A stretch of DNA of 64,000 bases from Aurantimonas sp965217685 (GTDB taxonomy: Bacteria > Pseudomonadota > Alphaproteobacteria > Rhizobiales > Rhizobiaceae), in assembly GCA_965217685.1 (NCBI GenBank), contig CBDCIZ010000003.1, positions 4,216,001 to 4,280,000 of the forward strand, given 5' to 3'. The notes beneath the pieces were generated by a model that was not told the DNA's origin, did not search any database, and saw nothing but the letters and a program-made list of their open reading frames with translations. Positions 52,120-60,805 of this stretch are shown here, piece after piece (position 1 is the stretch's first letter; each line of letters begins with the position of its first letter). The position numbers and the translations under genes are program-made.

Positions 52120-52512
52120 CTACTCCTCGAAACGATCCGTGACGTCGCGATCGCGCTCGTATCGTCTCGCGAGCGGAAACGGCGGCAACCAGGACTCGCG
52201 ACGGATGGTCCAGTTCTCGTAGGTCGGCATCAGCTGATCCGGCGCATCAAGAGATCCCAGATGCACCTCGATTTCGTCTGCAAAGCGCGCGAACACGGAG
52301 GAACCACAATGGGGGCAGAAGTGCCGCCCGGCGTAGTCGCGTGTTTCGCCGTCGATCGTCACCGCATCCCGAGGGAAGATCGCCGCAGCGTAAAACAGAG
52401 CCCCATGATGCTTGCGGCAGTCGAGACAGTGGCAGAGGCCGACCCGATACGGTCGCCCCGACGCCACGATCCGAACGTTGCCGCACAAGCAACCGCCGGT
52501 GAATCGGTCCAT
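52120..52512 (-). CDS. GFA-family (glutathione-dependent formaldehyde-activating-like) zinc protein
   Basis: A 130-aa small zinc-binding protein of the Gfa family. Zinc ligands are C8/C10 (GGCLCGNV), C27/C29/C32 (LCHCLDC) and C66/C69 (FCPHCGSSVF). It carries the conserved GSLDAP segment. Gfa proteins may help glutathione-formaldehyde conversion or act elsewhere; no formaldehyde dehydrogenase gene is near. The ATG at 52512 follows GAAGGAGA. The 310-bp stretch up to 52822 shows no gene. Confidence 0.9.
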   Translation of the reverse strand: MDRFTGGCLCGNVRIVASGRPYRVGLCHCLDCRKHHGALFYAAAIFPRDAVTIDGETRDYAGRHFCPHCGSSVFARFADEIEVHLGSLDAPDQLMPTYENWTIRRESWLPPFPLARRYERDRDVTDRFEE

Positions 52513-52822
52513 GCCGTGTCTCCTTCGAAATCGGGCGGTCAAGCCAAACCATGGGCTTTCAATTGGCCGCATCGGACATAGCCGATCTGCCTGCAACGGA
52601 GTTCGGCATTCGCGACCTCGTGCCGTATCGATGCGACGCTGAACGCCCGGACAATTTCACAATCCGATCAGGGAGTTGGCGCGCGGCATCGAGAAGACGA
52701 GTCCGGCTGTCCCGATCATGCTCCCCTGACCGTCGCACCCTGTACCGGTCGCGCGGCTTGATCACCGGCGCCTTCCGCCTCCGCGTCTTCGCAGCTTACA
52801 TCGAACCTGTGTCGGTCGTTGC

Positions 52823-53404
52823 TCAGCCCGCCAGCGCCTCGAGCCTGGCCTTCGCCTCGGCGGCGGGTTCCTGATAGGCGAGCGTTCCGGCGAGTGCGCC
52901 GTTCGCGTCGAGCAGCAGGGTCTTGGCGGTGTGGTCCATCGTGTAGTCGGAGCCGTCGCCGATTTTCCTGGCGTAGATGCCCCAGCCGTCGAGCATGGCG
53001 GCGATCTTGTCGGGCGCGCCGGTGATGGCGGTGACGTCGGCGCCGAAGGCATCGACGTAGGATTTCATGGTCTGCGGCGTGTCGCGGGCGGGATCGACGG
53101 TCACGAAGACGATGCGGAAGTCCTTGCCCTCGGCCTTGAGTTCCTTCTGGTAGCCGGCGAGTTCGAACAGCGTCGTCGGGCAGACGTCCGGACAGTGGGT
53201 GTAGCCGAAGAAGACGGCCGAGGACTCGCCCTTCAGGGATTCGCGGGTGACCGGCGCGCCGGTCTGGTCGGTGAGGGCGAAGGGCGTGCCGTAGGCGGCC
53301 TCGGCCGCGCGCTGCGTCGAGACGAAGAAGAGCCCGCCCGCCGCGACGAGCAGCACGAGGACGAGGCCCCAGAGGGCGGTGCGGACCAGGGAGACTCGGC
53401 TCAT
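52823..53404 (-). CDS. SCO1/SenC family copper chaperone
   Basis: A 193-aa thioredoxin-fold protein anchored by one helix (residues 10-28). The copper ligands are C71 and C75 in HCPDVCP and H158 in TMDHTA, as in SCO proteins that deliver copper to cytochrome oxidase CuA. The family segments FFGYTHCPDVCPTTLFEL and VTVDPARDTPQTMKSYV are clear. The ATG at 53404 has a GAAGAG site. No cytochrome oxidase genes are in this window. Confidence 0.95.
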   Translation of the reverse strand: MSRVSLVRTALWGLVLVLLVAAGGLFFVSTQRAAEAAYGTPFALTDQTGAPVTRESLKGESSAVFFGYTHCPDVCPTTLFELAGYQKELKAEGKDFRIVFVTVDPARDTPQTMKSYVDAFGADVTAITGAPDKIAAMLDGWGIYARKIGDGSDYTMDHTAKTLLLDANGALAGTLAYQEPAAEAKARLEALAG

Positions 53405-53717
53405 GATCTGACGCTCTTCGGTCGATGGCGTTTGGACTGGCGCCCTCGCGCGGGCTCGTTGCTGCGATGGACGTTGTCCGTCGGACGCAAGGTTCTGCCG
53501 ATTGCGAGCTCTGGACGATCCGGCCGCTCTGGTGCTGAGCCACGGCTGCTCGTCCGGGCTGTTAGCATGGGCCGACAGGAAAAATCGAGACCCGTTGGGA
53601 CGGGGATGCGTCACGATTTCGCGCGGGGCTCCCTTCCCTGGCCATCGACTCGCGGCGGATCGGGAGCTGACGTTCGGCCAATGGGCGAGCTCGACAACAG
53701 GTCCGACCACGGGGCCT

Positions 53718-54962
53718 TCAAACTTCTTCACCCCGGCGGTCGGCGATCAGGAAATACGCCAGCGCCGCGGCGGGCATGGCGATGCCGATGGCGCAAACGG
53801 CTTTCCAGCCGAAGGCTTCCAGAACGGGGCTGGTGACGGCCGAACCGAAGGCACCGCCGAGGAAGAAGGTGGTCATGTAGACGGCGTTCAGCCGGTTCCG
53901 GATGGACGCGTCGAGCTGGTAGATCTCGCGCTGGCCGAAGACCAGATTGGCCTGGACGCCGAGGTCGATGAGCACGCCGGCGGCGATCAGCGCGGCGAGC
54001 GAGGCCTCGCCGAACAGGGCGCAGACCAGGGCGGCGACGACGACCGACATTGCCAGGACGGTGCCGAGCCAGGTGTGGCCGCGATCGGCGAGCCGGCCCG
54101 CGACGGGGGCAGCGAAGACGCCGAACACGCCGGTCAGGGTGAACAGCGCGACCTGGGTGTGGGTGTAATTGTAGGGGTCGCCGAGGAGGATGATCGGGGC
54201 CCCGGTCCAGAACAGCGAGAAGGTCGCGAACATCGCCGCGTGATAGAGGCCGCGGCGGCGCAGGACCGGCTCGGACACAAAGAGGCTGCCCAGCGACCTG
54301 ATCAGCGCTCCGTATCCCCGCGCGCCCTTGGGCTCGCGGGTCGGCAGCAGGAAGAAGGCGCCGGCAAGAAGCGCCAGGACCAGCGCCGCCGACAGGCCGA
54401 AGACGCCGCGCCAGCCGACGTAATCGGCAAGGAAGCTGGCGACCGGGCGGGCCAGCAGGATGCCGCCGAGAAGACCGCTCATGACATTGCCGACGACCTG
54501 CCCGCGCGCCTTTTCCGGCGCGAGATGGGCGGCGAGCGGCACCAGCATCTGGGCCGCGCAGGAGGTGATGCCGACGATCAGCGTCAAGGCGAAGAGCGCG
54601 AACAGGCCGGGCGCCAGCGCTATGCCGATCAGGCTGGCGACATTGGCCGCCATGGTGATCAGGATCAGCTTGCGGTTCTCGAAGATGTCGCCGAGCGGCA
54701 CCAGCAGGACGAGGCCGAGGGCGTAGCCGATCTGGGTGATCGTGACGATGACGCTCTGGCTCGACGAGGGCAGGCCAACCCCCTCGCCCATCATCGCGAC
54801 GAGCGGCTGGGCGTAATAGAGATTGGCGGCGAGCGCGCCACAAGCGAGTGCCAGGAGGATGGTCAAAACGGTGCCCGGCCCGTCCGGGCCGACGAAGGCC
54901 GAACGCCGTGCGGCCGGGAATTGGCCGCCGGTTTCGGCCGCGTCGGTGGTGGCTTGGCTCAT
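53718..54962 (-). CDS. MFS transporter
   Basis: A 414-aa major facilitator with 12 predicted helices. Motif A-like sequence PLGDIFENRKLILITMAANV follows helix 2, and GRLADRGHTWLGTVLAM is the corresponding loop after helix 8. The family resembles the YfcJ/AraJ-type efflux permeases, so drug or metabolite export is possible. The start at 54962 is chosen for a membrane-protein N-terminus; an upstream region is nonconserved. No substrate or regulator gene is adjacent. Confidence 0.9.
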   Translation of the reverse strand: MSQATTDAAETGGQFPAARRSAFVGPDGPGTVLTILLALACGALAANLYYAQPLVAMMGEGVGLPSSSQSVIVTITQIGYALGLVLLVPLGDIFENRKLILITMAANVASLIGIALAPGLFALFALTLIVGITSCAAQMLVPLAAHLAPEKARGQVVGNVMSGLLGGILLARPVASFLADYVGWRGVFGLSAALVLALLAGAFFLLPTREPKGARGYGALIRSLGSLFVSEPVLRRRGLYHAAMFATFSLFWTGAPIILLGDPYNYTHTQVALFTLTGVFGVFAAPVAGRLADRGHTWLGTVLAMSVVVAALVCALFGEASLAALIAAGVLIDLGVQANLVFGQREIYQLDASIRNRLNAVYMTTFFLGGAFGSAVTSPVLEAFGWKAVCAIGIAMPAAALAYFLIADRRGEEV

Positions 54963-55505
54963 GGGAGTCTCTTCGGGGTTCTGCTTTTGACGGCGGGCAA
55001 TGCCGCGGGGTCTTGTGTCGGGATGATGGACGAATGAACCGACGCCGCCTGGTATCATCTTCGCAATCGCAACATAGTTCGGTCGGCTGATTTGATAAGG
55101 CGGCGCTTCGGCGTGCCTGGACGACGATGCGTCACCGGGCGCCATGTTCAGCGGGCGACCCCGCCCGTCGTTCGTCACAGCGGTCGGGATGCATAAGAGA
55201 CGCCATCATCGCCGCTTCGTCGTCCTCGCGCGCAGTGCGGGGACCCATGCCTGATTCTTCGAGGCGGCAATCCGGTGCCGGATCGACTGCTTTCCTGCGG
55301 CGCAATTGTAGCGGCACAGTCGCGGCATGGATCCCCGCCTTCGGTGAGGATGACGAAGAGCGGAGGTCAAGTCGTCTCGCGAACCCTGTCGTCGGGCGGC
55401 GCCCGTCTCGCCAATTCGCTCGCGCCCGGCCTTTCGCCTCCTGCCGCCTTGCAACAGGGCGCCCCGACCTTATGGTTTGCCCTGAACCGAACAGGACGAA
55501 ATTGC
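54963..55505. other. Divergent intergenic region with family-B repeat
   Basis: A 543-bp gap between the leftward MFS gene and the rightward MoxR gene. Its middle holds a family-B inverted repeat (55215-55358). The flanks must contain both promoters but no clear hexamers are seen. Confidence 0.5.
55215..55358. repeat. Intergenic repeat, family B (inverted pair, copy 3)
   Basis: Arms CTTCGTCGTCCTCGCGCGCAG... (55215-55251) and ...GGTGAGGATGACGAAG (55324-55358) match the arms at 38139-38175 and 38249-38285, but are more diverged and enclose a different 72-bp middle. Confidence 0.8.
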
Positions 55506-56345
55506 ATGCGCTTTACCGGAACCGATTCCTATGTGGCCGGCAAGGATCTGATGGTGGCCGTCAACGCCGCGATCACGCTGGAGCGGCCGCTGCTCGTCAA
55601 GGGCGAGCCGGGCACCGGCAAGACCGAACTGGCCTTCCAGATCGCCGATGCGCTGGGGCTGCGGCTGATCCAGTGGACGATCAAGTCGACCACCAAGGCG
55701 GCGCAGGGGCTTTACGAATACGACGCGGTCTCGCGGCTGCGCGACAGCCAGCTCGGCGATCCGAAGGTCAACGACATCGCCAACTACATCCGCCACGGCA
55801 AATTGTGGGAGGCGTTCGAGTCGGACGAGCGCGTGGTGCTGCTCATCGACGAGATCGACAAGGCCGACATCGAGTTCCCGAACGATCTCCTGCAGGAACT
55901 CGATCAGATGGAGTTCGACGTCTACGAGACCGACCGGACGGTGAAGGCCAAGCACCGGCCGATCGTCATCATCACCTCCAACAACGAGAAGGAGCTGCCC
56001 GACGCCTTCCTGCGCCGCTGCTTCTTCCACTATATCCAGTTTCCCGATCCCGAGACGCTGTCGAAGATCGTCGACGTCCACTACCCGAACATCAAGCAGG
56101 ATCTGGTGCGGGCGGCGCTGACCCAGTTCTACGAGATCCGCGAGCAGGCGGGCGTCAAGAAGAAGCCCTCGACGTCGGAAGCGCTGGACTGGATCCGACT
56201 GCTCGTCGCCGAGGACATCGACGCGAAGGACTTGCGCGAGAGCCCGACCAAGGTGCTGCCGAAGCTACACGGCGCGCTCCTGAAGAACGAGCAGGACGTG
56301 CACCTGTTCGAACGGCTGGCGTTTCTGGCAAGGCGGCAGGGATGA
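55506..56345 (+). CDS. MoxR-type AAA+ ATPase
   Basis: A 279-aa AAA+ ATPase of the CbbQ/MoxR group, which acts as a chaperone for metalloenzyme maturation or complex assembly together with a VWA partner. Walker A GEPGTGKT (33-40), Walker B VLLIDEIDKAD (112-121) and sensor 1 IVIITSNNEKELPDAFLRRC are intact. A VWA/CoxE-type partner is 3.1 kb downstream on the same strand. The GNAT gene overlaps its stop by 4 bp (ATGA), so those two are coupled. Confidence 0.94.
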   Translation: MRFTGTDSYVAGKDLMVAVNAAITLERPLLVKGEPGTGKTELAFQIADALGLRLIQWTIKSTTKAAQGLYEYDAVSRLRDSQLGDPKVNDIANYIRHGKLWEAFESDERVVLLIDEIDKADIEFPNDLLQELDQMEFDVYETDRTVKAKHRPIVIITSNNEKELPDAFLRRCFFHYIQFPDPETLSKIVDVHYPNIKQDLVRAALTQFYEIREQAGVKKKPSTSEALDWIRLLVAEDIDAKDLRESPTKVLPKLHGALLKNEQDVHLFERLAFLARRQG

Positions 56346-56788
56346 GCGCGGCGATCGACATCCGGCCGCTTCGGGCGAGCGACAAAGCCGACTGGCGGCG
56401 GCTGTGGGCGGCGTATCTGGCGTTTTACGAAACTACGGTGTCCGAAGAGGTCTATGCGACGACGTTCGAGCGGCTGCTCGGCGATGCGCCCTACGACCCG
56501 AGCTGCCTTCTGGCGGTCAAGGACGATCAGCCGGTCGGGCTCGTCCACTACCTGGCGCATCGCCACTGCTGGCGGACGGAGAACGTCGTCTACCTGCAGG
56601 ACCTCTTCGCCCATCCCGACATGCGAGGCCAGGGTGTCGGGCGCAGGCTGATCGAAGCGGTCTACGCGGCGGTGGACGCGGCGGGAATGCCGAGCGTCTA
56701 CTGGATGACGAACGAGACGAACTATCGAGGACGCATGCTCTACGACCGGATCGGGACCAAGACGCCGTTCATCAAGTATCTGCGCTAA
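56342..56788 (+). CDS. GNAT-family N-acetyltransferase
   Basis: A 148-aa acetyltransferase. The acetyl-CoA binding loop is QDLFAHPDMRGQGVGRRLIEAVY (P-loop-like R/Q-G-x-G-x-G/A), followed by YWMTNETNYRGRMLYDRIG, typical of small-molecule acetyltransferases of this branch. The ATG overlaps the moxR stop. Its substrate is unknown. Confidence 0.92.
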   Translation: MSAAIDIRPLRASDKADWRRLWAAYLAFYETTVSEEVYATTFERLLGDAPYDPSCLLAVKDDQPVGLVHYLAHRHCWRTENVVYLQDLFAHPDMRGQGVGRRLIEAVYAAVDAAGMPSVYWMTNETNYRGRMLYDRIGTKTPFIKYLR

Positions 56789-56820
56789 AGCCGTTCGATC
56801 CGCTCGGCGCCTGGTCGCCG

Positions 56821-57276
56821 TCACGCCGCCAGCATCTCCTCGATCTTGTTCAGCGGGTGGTTGGTCAGGTTCTTGGCGATCTCGCCGACGACCTTGTCCG
56901 ACACCTCCTGGTGGAGTTCGCTGCGCAATTCGCCGAGTGTCGACGGCGATGCGACGATGACGAGCTTCTTGAAGCGGCCCTTGTGGGCCATCTTGTAGAG
57001 AATGTCGGCGAGGTCGGCGGCAAAGCGCTCCTTGGCGAGTTCGTGCCAGTCGGTGTCCTGAACGGCGGAGACGTGGTTGTTCCCGCTGCCGCCGTCGGCC
57101 ATGCGGCCCGGACGGTTGGCGCTCTGCTCGCGGTCCGGCGGATTGTCCTGCTCCTCGACGCGGCGGATCTCGAAGTTCGGCAGCTCCGCGTCGCCGCGGT
57201 TTTCCACGAACAGCGCCTTCTCGCCGTCGGCGATGAGGATCCAGGTTTCGTAGTCGATCTTGACGTCGGACATCAT
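56821..57276 (-). CDS. Host attachment family protein
   Basis: A 151-aa protein of the Host_attach (PF10116) family. The pattern TWILIADGEKALFVEN at the N-terminus, KERFAADLADILYKMAHKGRFKKLVIVASPSTLGELRSELHQEVSDKVVGEIAKNLTNHPLNKIEEML at the C-terminus is characteristic. It resembles eRF1-like/baeRF folds. The name comes from plant-attachment phenotypes in Agrobacterium, but the molecular role is unproven. Two ATG codons (57276 and 57273) share the GGGAAA site. Confidence 0.92.
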   Translation of the reverse strand: MMSDVKIDYETWILIADGEKALFVENRGDAELPNFEIRRVEEQDNPPDREQSANRPGRMADGGSGNNHVSAVQDTDWHELAKERFAADLADILYKMAHKGRFKKLVIVASPSTLGELRSELHQEVSDKVVGEIAKNLTNHPLNKIEEMLAA

Positions 57277-57585
57277 GCGTTTCCCAATTTCAGCGGCAGG
57301 TTTTTCTGGCGGCAGGCGCCGCGCATCCGGGAATGGAACGGCTGATGGGGTGCGAAGTTCAACGCCGGCCGACGCTTTTCGGAAAGCGGCGGCGCGGCGG
57401 GGACGTCGGTTGCCGTCAAACGACGGGCCGTGGGCGCGCAAATGCCGTGGCCCGTCGCATGGCGGCACGACCCATCACTTGCAGGCGCAGACAGATCAGC
57501 AAAAGGCATTGGAGCGGCATCGAGGTTTCGTGTTGGGTGGCCCGCATCGCGCCCGCCCGACTGGCGCCAGGAAGAAAGGCCAGCC
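57277..57585. other. Divergent promoter region, host attachment / phzF
   Basis: A 309-bp gap between divergent starts. A 30-bp Gly/Pro-poor stretch and several short open frames exist but none has a family match or a good ribosome site. No clear promoter hexamers are visible. Confidence 0.4.
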
Positions 57586-58413
57586 ATGTCCCGACACCCG
57601 ATCTATCAGGTCGATGCCTTCACCGACCGGCTGTTCGCCGGCAATCCGGCCGCCGTCGTGCCGCTCGAAGCGTTCCCCGCTGACGCCGTGATGCAGGCCG
57701 TGGCGGCGGAGAACAATCTGGCGGAGACGGCCTATCTGGTGCCGGCCGGCCCGGCCCGATGGGAGCTGCGCTGGTTCACGCCGGCGATCGAGGTGCCGCT
57801 TTGCGGGCATGCGACGCTGGCGAGCGCCTTCGTCCTGACGGAAGTTCTCGGCGAGGGAGCCGAGACGCTGACCTTCGCAACGCGGCAGTCGGGCGAACTG
57901 ACGGTGACGCGCGGGTCCGACGGCTGGTACGCGATGCGGTTTCCGGTGCGGTGGCAAACGGGTGCGATCGAAGCGGAGCGGGTGGCCGCCGCGCTCGGCG
58001 CGACGCCGAGCGAAGTCGTCGAATATGATGCAGTCGGAGAAGTGTCATGGCTCGCCGTCTTCGAGAACGAAGCGGCGGTCAGAGCGCTCGATCCGGACAT
58101 GCGGGCGCTTGCCGGCCTGCCGCCGCACAATGTCATCGCCACGGCGAAGGGCGGCGACGGGGCCAACGGGCCGCTGGATTTCGTCTCGCGCATGTTCGCG
58201 CCGAAGGCCGGGATCGACGAAGACCCGGTGACCGGATCGGCGCATTGCTCGCTGGTGCCGTTCTGGGCCGAGCGGCTGGGCAGGACGGCGTTCGTCGCAC
58301 GGCAGGTCTCGAAGCGCGGCGGTGATCTGAAGTGTCGGCTCGATGGGGAAACGGTGGTCGTGTCCGGCCAGGCGGTGCTGTATCTGACGGGCGAGATCGT
58401 GCTGCCCGATTGA
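57586..58413 (+). CDS. PhzF-family isomerase/epimerase-like protein
   Basis: A 275-aa protein of the PhzF phenazine-biosynthesis-like fold, two mirrored half domains. The general base is E47 in NNLAETAYL. Other family segments are YQVDAFTDRLFAGNPAAVVPL (N-terminus), FTPAIEVPLCGHATLAS and FAPKAGIDEDPVTGSAHCSLVPFWAERLG. No phenazine genes are near, so it is an isomerase of unknown substrate. The ATG at 57586 follows GGAAAGG. Confidence 0.94.
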   Translation: MSRHPIYQVDAFTDRLFAGNPAAVVPLEAFPADAVMQAVAAENNLAETAYLVPAGPARWELRWFTPAIEVPLCGHATLASAFVLTEVLGEGAETLTFATRQSGELTVTRGSDGWYAMRFPVRWQTGAIEAERVAAALGATPSEVVEYDAVGEVSWLAVFENEAAVRALDPDMRALAGLPPHNVIATAKGGDGANGPLDFVSRMFAPKAGIDEDPVTGSAHCSLVPFWAERLGRTAFVARQVSKRGGDLKCRLDGETVVVSGQAVLYLTGEIVLPD

Positions 58414-58437
58414 AGCTACGCAGCGGCTTGCTCGCGC

Positions 58438-59373
58438 TCAATCCGTCCCGGGCGATTTCAGGAAGGCCCGCACCGGCGGCAGCGAGCCGACCGGGTCCTC
58501 CTCGAAGGGCACATGGCCAAGATCGCGGAGAATTACCGTCTTCGAGCGCGGCAGCAGCCTTGCGTAGTCGGCGGCATTGTCGACCGGGATCATCTTGTCC
58601 TGCCGGCCCCACAGGAGAAGGGTCGGCGCGGTGATCTGCGGCAGCAGCGTCTCGGGGTCCTGCAGCACCACCTGCCCCATCCGCGTGATCGTCGCGTCGC
58701 GGACGCCGGGCGCGAGCAACAGGTCGTAATAGCGATCGACGGTGGCGTCGGTGAGCTTCGATGGGTCGGCATAGGCGACCTTCAAATTCATCCGCAGCAG
58801 CGGCTTTGGCAGCACGTAGCGCATCAGCGTGACCGTGAAGGGCACATCCGGCCGCCTGTCGTATTCGAGGCCGTGGCTGGCAAAGCCGTCCGGCGAGATC
58901 AGGATGAGCTTGTCGACACGGTCGGGGTGCTTCGCGGCGAACTGCCAGGCGAAGCGGCCGCCCATGGAATTGCCGATGAGCGATGCCTTCCGGATCGACA
59001 GCTTGTCCATCAGCGCGCCGATGATATCGAGCGTGCGCGGATCGGAATAGTCGCCGGTCGGATCGGGACCGGACAGGCCGGAGCCCGGAACGTCGAACCG
59101 CACGACGCGGTATTGGCCTTCGAGCGCTCGTGCCCAAGGCTCGAAGGTGTGAAGCGAGGAGGCGAAGCCGTGCATCATGACGAGCACCGGCGCGTCCTTC
59201 GGCCCGTCGTCGCGCACATGCAGACGGACGCCACCGACGGTGATCAGATCCTTTGGGGAACGCAGATAGGCCGCGGTGACCGCGTCGCGCGATCTGTCCG
59301 GCGTCCAGAGCTGGCAGGCGCCGAGGACCAGCAGCAGCACGAAGACCGATATCAAAACAATCGAAAGCCGCAT
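58438..59373 (-). CDS. Alpha/beta hydrolase, probable lipoprotein
   Basis: A 311-aa hydrolase. The N-terminus has a hydrophobic segment with a lipobox-like LVLGAC ending at C20, so it is probably a periplasmic lipoprotein. Catalytic elements: oxyanion HGFASS, nucleophile S136 in GNSMGG, LLLWGRQDKMIP (acid) and DLGHVPFEEDP (base). Similar to epoxide-hydrolase/carboxylesterase-type enzymes. The ATG at 59373 follows GGAG. The substrate is unknown. It converges on phzF. Confidence 0.92.
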   Translation of the reverse strand: MRLSIVLISVFVLLLVLGACQLWTPDRSRDAVTAAYLRSPKDLITVGGVRLHVRDDGPKDAPVLVMMHGFASSLHTFEPWARALEGQYRVVRFDVPGSGLSGPDPTGDYSDPRTLDIIGALMDKLSIRKASLIGNSMGGRFAWQFAAKHPDRVDKLILISPDGFASHGLEYDRRPDVPFTVTLMRYVLPKPLLRMNLKVAYADPSKLTDATVDRYYDLLLAPGVRDATITRMGQVVLQDPETLLPQITAPTLLLWGRQDKMIPVDNAADYARLLPRSKTVILRDLGHVPFEEDPVGSLPPVRAFLKSPGTD

Positions 59374-59483
59374 CGACACTCCGGGACACCGCAACGCAAG
59401 GAAACCATCTGACCCGGCCTGGCGCGCCATGACAAGTCCTGCAGGGCGCTGACATCCCGCGTCGCCTGCCCTATCCTGTGCCC

Positions 59484-60677
59484 ATGTTCCTGACTTTCTT
59501 CCTCAAGCTCAAGGCCGCCGGCGTGCCGGTCACGCTGCGCGAGCATCTGGCGCTGCTCGATGCGATGGGAGCCGATCTCGTCACCTACGACGTCGAGGGC
59601 TTCTACTATCTGGCGCGGGCGACACTGGTGAAGGACGAGCGGTTCATCGACCGGTTCGACCGCGTGTTCGCCGACGTGTTCAAGGGCGTTGCTGCGGTGT
59701 CGGGCCTTGGCAGCGAAGCGGCGGTCGATGCGCGGGAGTTGCCGGAGGAATGGCTGCGGCGGCTGGCCGAAAAGCATCTGACCGAGGACGAGAAGAAGCT
59801 GGTGGACAGCCTCGGCGGCTTTCAGAAGCTGATGGAGACTCTGAAGGAGCGGCTGGCCGAGCAGGAAAAGCGTCACCAGGGCGGCTCGAAATGGATCGGC
59901 ACCGGCGGCACGTCCCCTTTCGGGGCCTATGGCTACAACCCGGAAGGCGTGCGGATCGGCCAGCACGAAAGCCGCCATCGGCGGGCGGTGAAAGTCTGGG
60001 ACAAGCGCGAGTTCCGCGATCTCGACGACGGCGTGCAACTCGGCACGCGCAACATCAAGCTCGCCCTGAAGCGCCTGCGCCGCTGGGTGCGCGACGGGGC
60101 GGAGGAAGAGTTCGACCTGTCCGGCACGATCCGCTCGACGGCCAAACACGGCTATCTCGACGTGAAGACGAGGCCGGAGCGGCGCAATGCGGTGAAGGTC
60201 CTGATGTTCTTCGACATCGGCGGGTCGATGGACGACCATGTCCGCGAGGTCGAGCAACTGTTTTCGGCGGCGCGTTCGGAGCTCGGTCAGTTGAAGTTCT
60301 TCTACTTCCACAACTGCCCCTACGAGCGTCTGTGGACCGACAATCGCCGCCGCCACGCGGAGACGATCGCGACGCGGGACGTTCTCGACACCTACGGCGC
60401 GGACTACAAGGCGATCTTCGTCGGCGACGCCTCGATGAGCCCTTACGAGATCGCCATGCCCGGCGGGTCGGTCGAGCACTGGAACCCGGAGGCCGGCGGC
60501 GTCTGGCTGGAACGGTTCCTGGCCAAATGGCCGAAATCGGTCTGGCTCAACCCGGTGCGGCGCGAGCACTGGGATTGGACGCAGTCGATCCAGATGGTCC
60601 GCGAGATCACCGGCGAGAAGATGTTCGAGATGTCGTTGAAGGGGATCGAGGACGCGACGCGAACGCTTTCGCGATAG
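59484..60677 (+). CDS. VWA domain-containing CoxE-like protein
   Basis: A 397-aa partner-type protein for MoxR ATPases. The N-terminal two-thirds is helical (KLKAAGVPVTLREHLALLDAM...). The VWA domain contains the MIDAS signature D244-I-G-G-S248 (FFDIGGSMDD), needed to bind a divalent cation. It is related to CoxE, which with CoxD acts in carbon monoxide dehydrogenase maturation; no CO dehydrogenase genes are here. The ATG at 59484 lies two codons after a GTG alternative. MoxR is 3.1 kb upstream. Confidence 0.92.
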   Translation: MFLTFFLKLKAAGVPVTLREHLALLDAMGADLVTYDVEGFYYLARATLVKDERFIDRFDRVFADVFKGVAAVSGLGSEAAVDARELPEEWLRRLAEKHLTEDEKKLVDSLGGFQKLMETLKERLAEQEKRHQGGSKWIGTGGTSPFGAYGYNPEGVRIGQHESRHRRAVKVWDKREFRDLDDGVQLGTRNIKLALKRLRRWVRDGAEEEFDLSGTIRSTAKHGYLDVKTRPERRNAVKVLMFFDIGGSMDDHVREVEQLFSAARSELGQLKFFYFHNCPYERLWTDNRRRHAETIATRDVLDTYGADYKAIFVGDASMSPYEIAMPGGSVEHWNPEAGGVWLERFLAKWPKSVWLNPVRREHWDWTQSIQMVREITGEKMFEMSLKGIEDATRTLSR

Positions 60678-60805
60678 GATCGAGGTTTGCAGCGGAGACT
60701 TCGATGGAAGGCTCGCCCTCACGTCCTCCGGGGGCGGCGACCTCGGAAACAGGACAGACAGCCGCTGTCTCGATCATTCTCGAGCGTTTCCTGGAGCTGC
60801 AAGCC

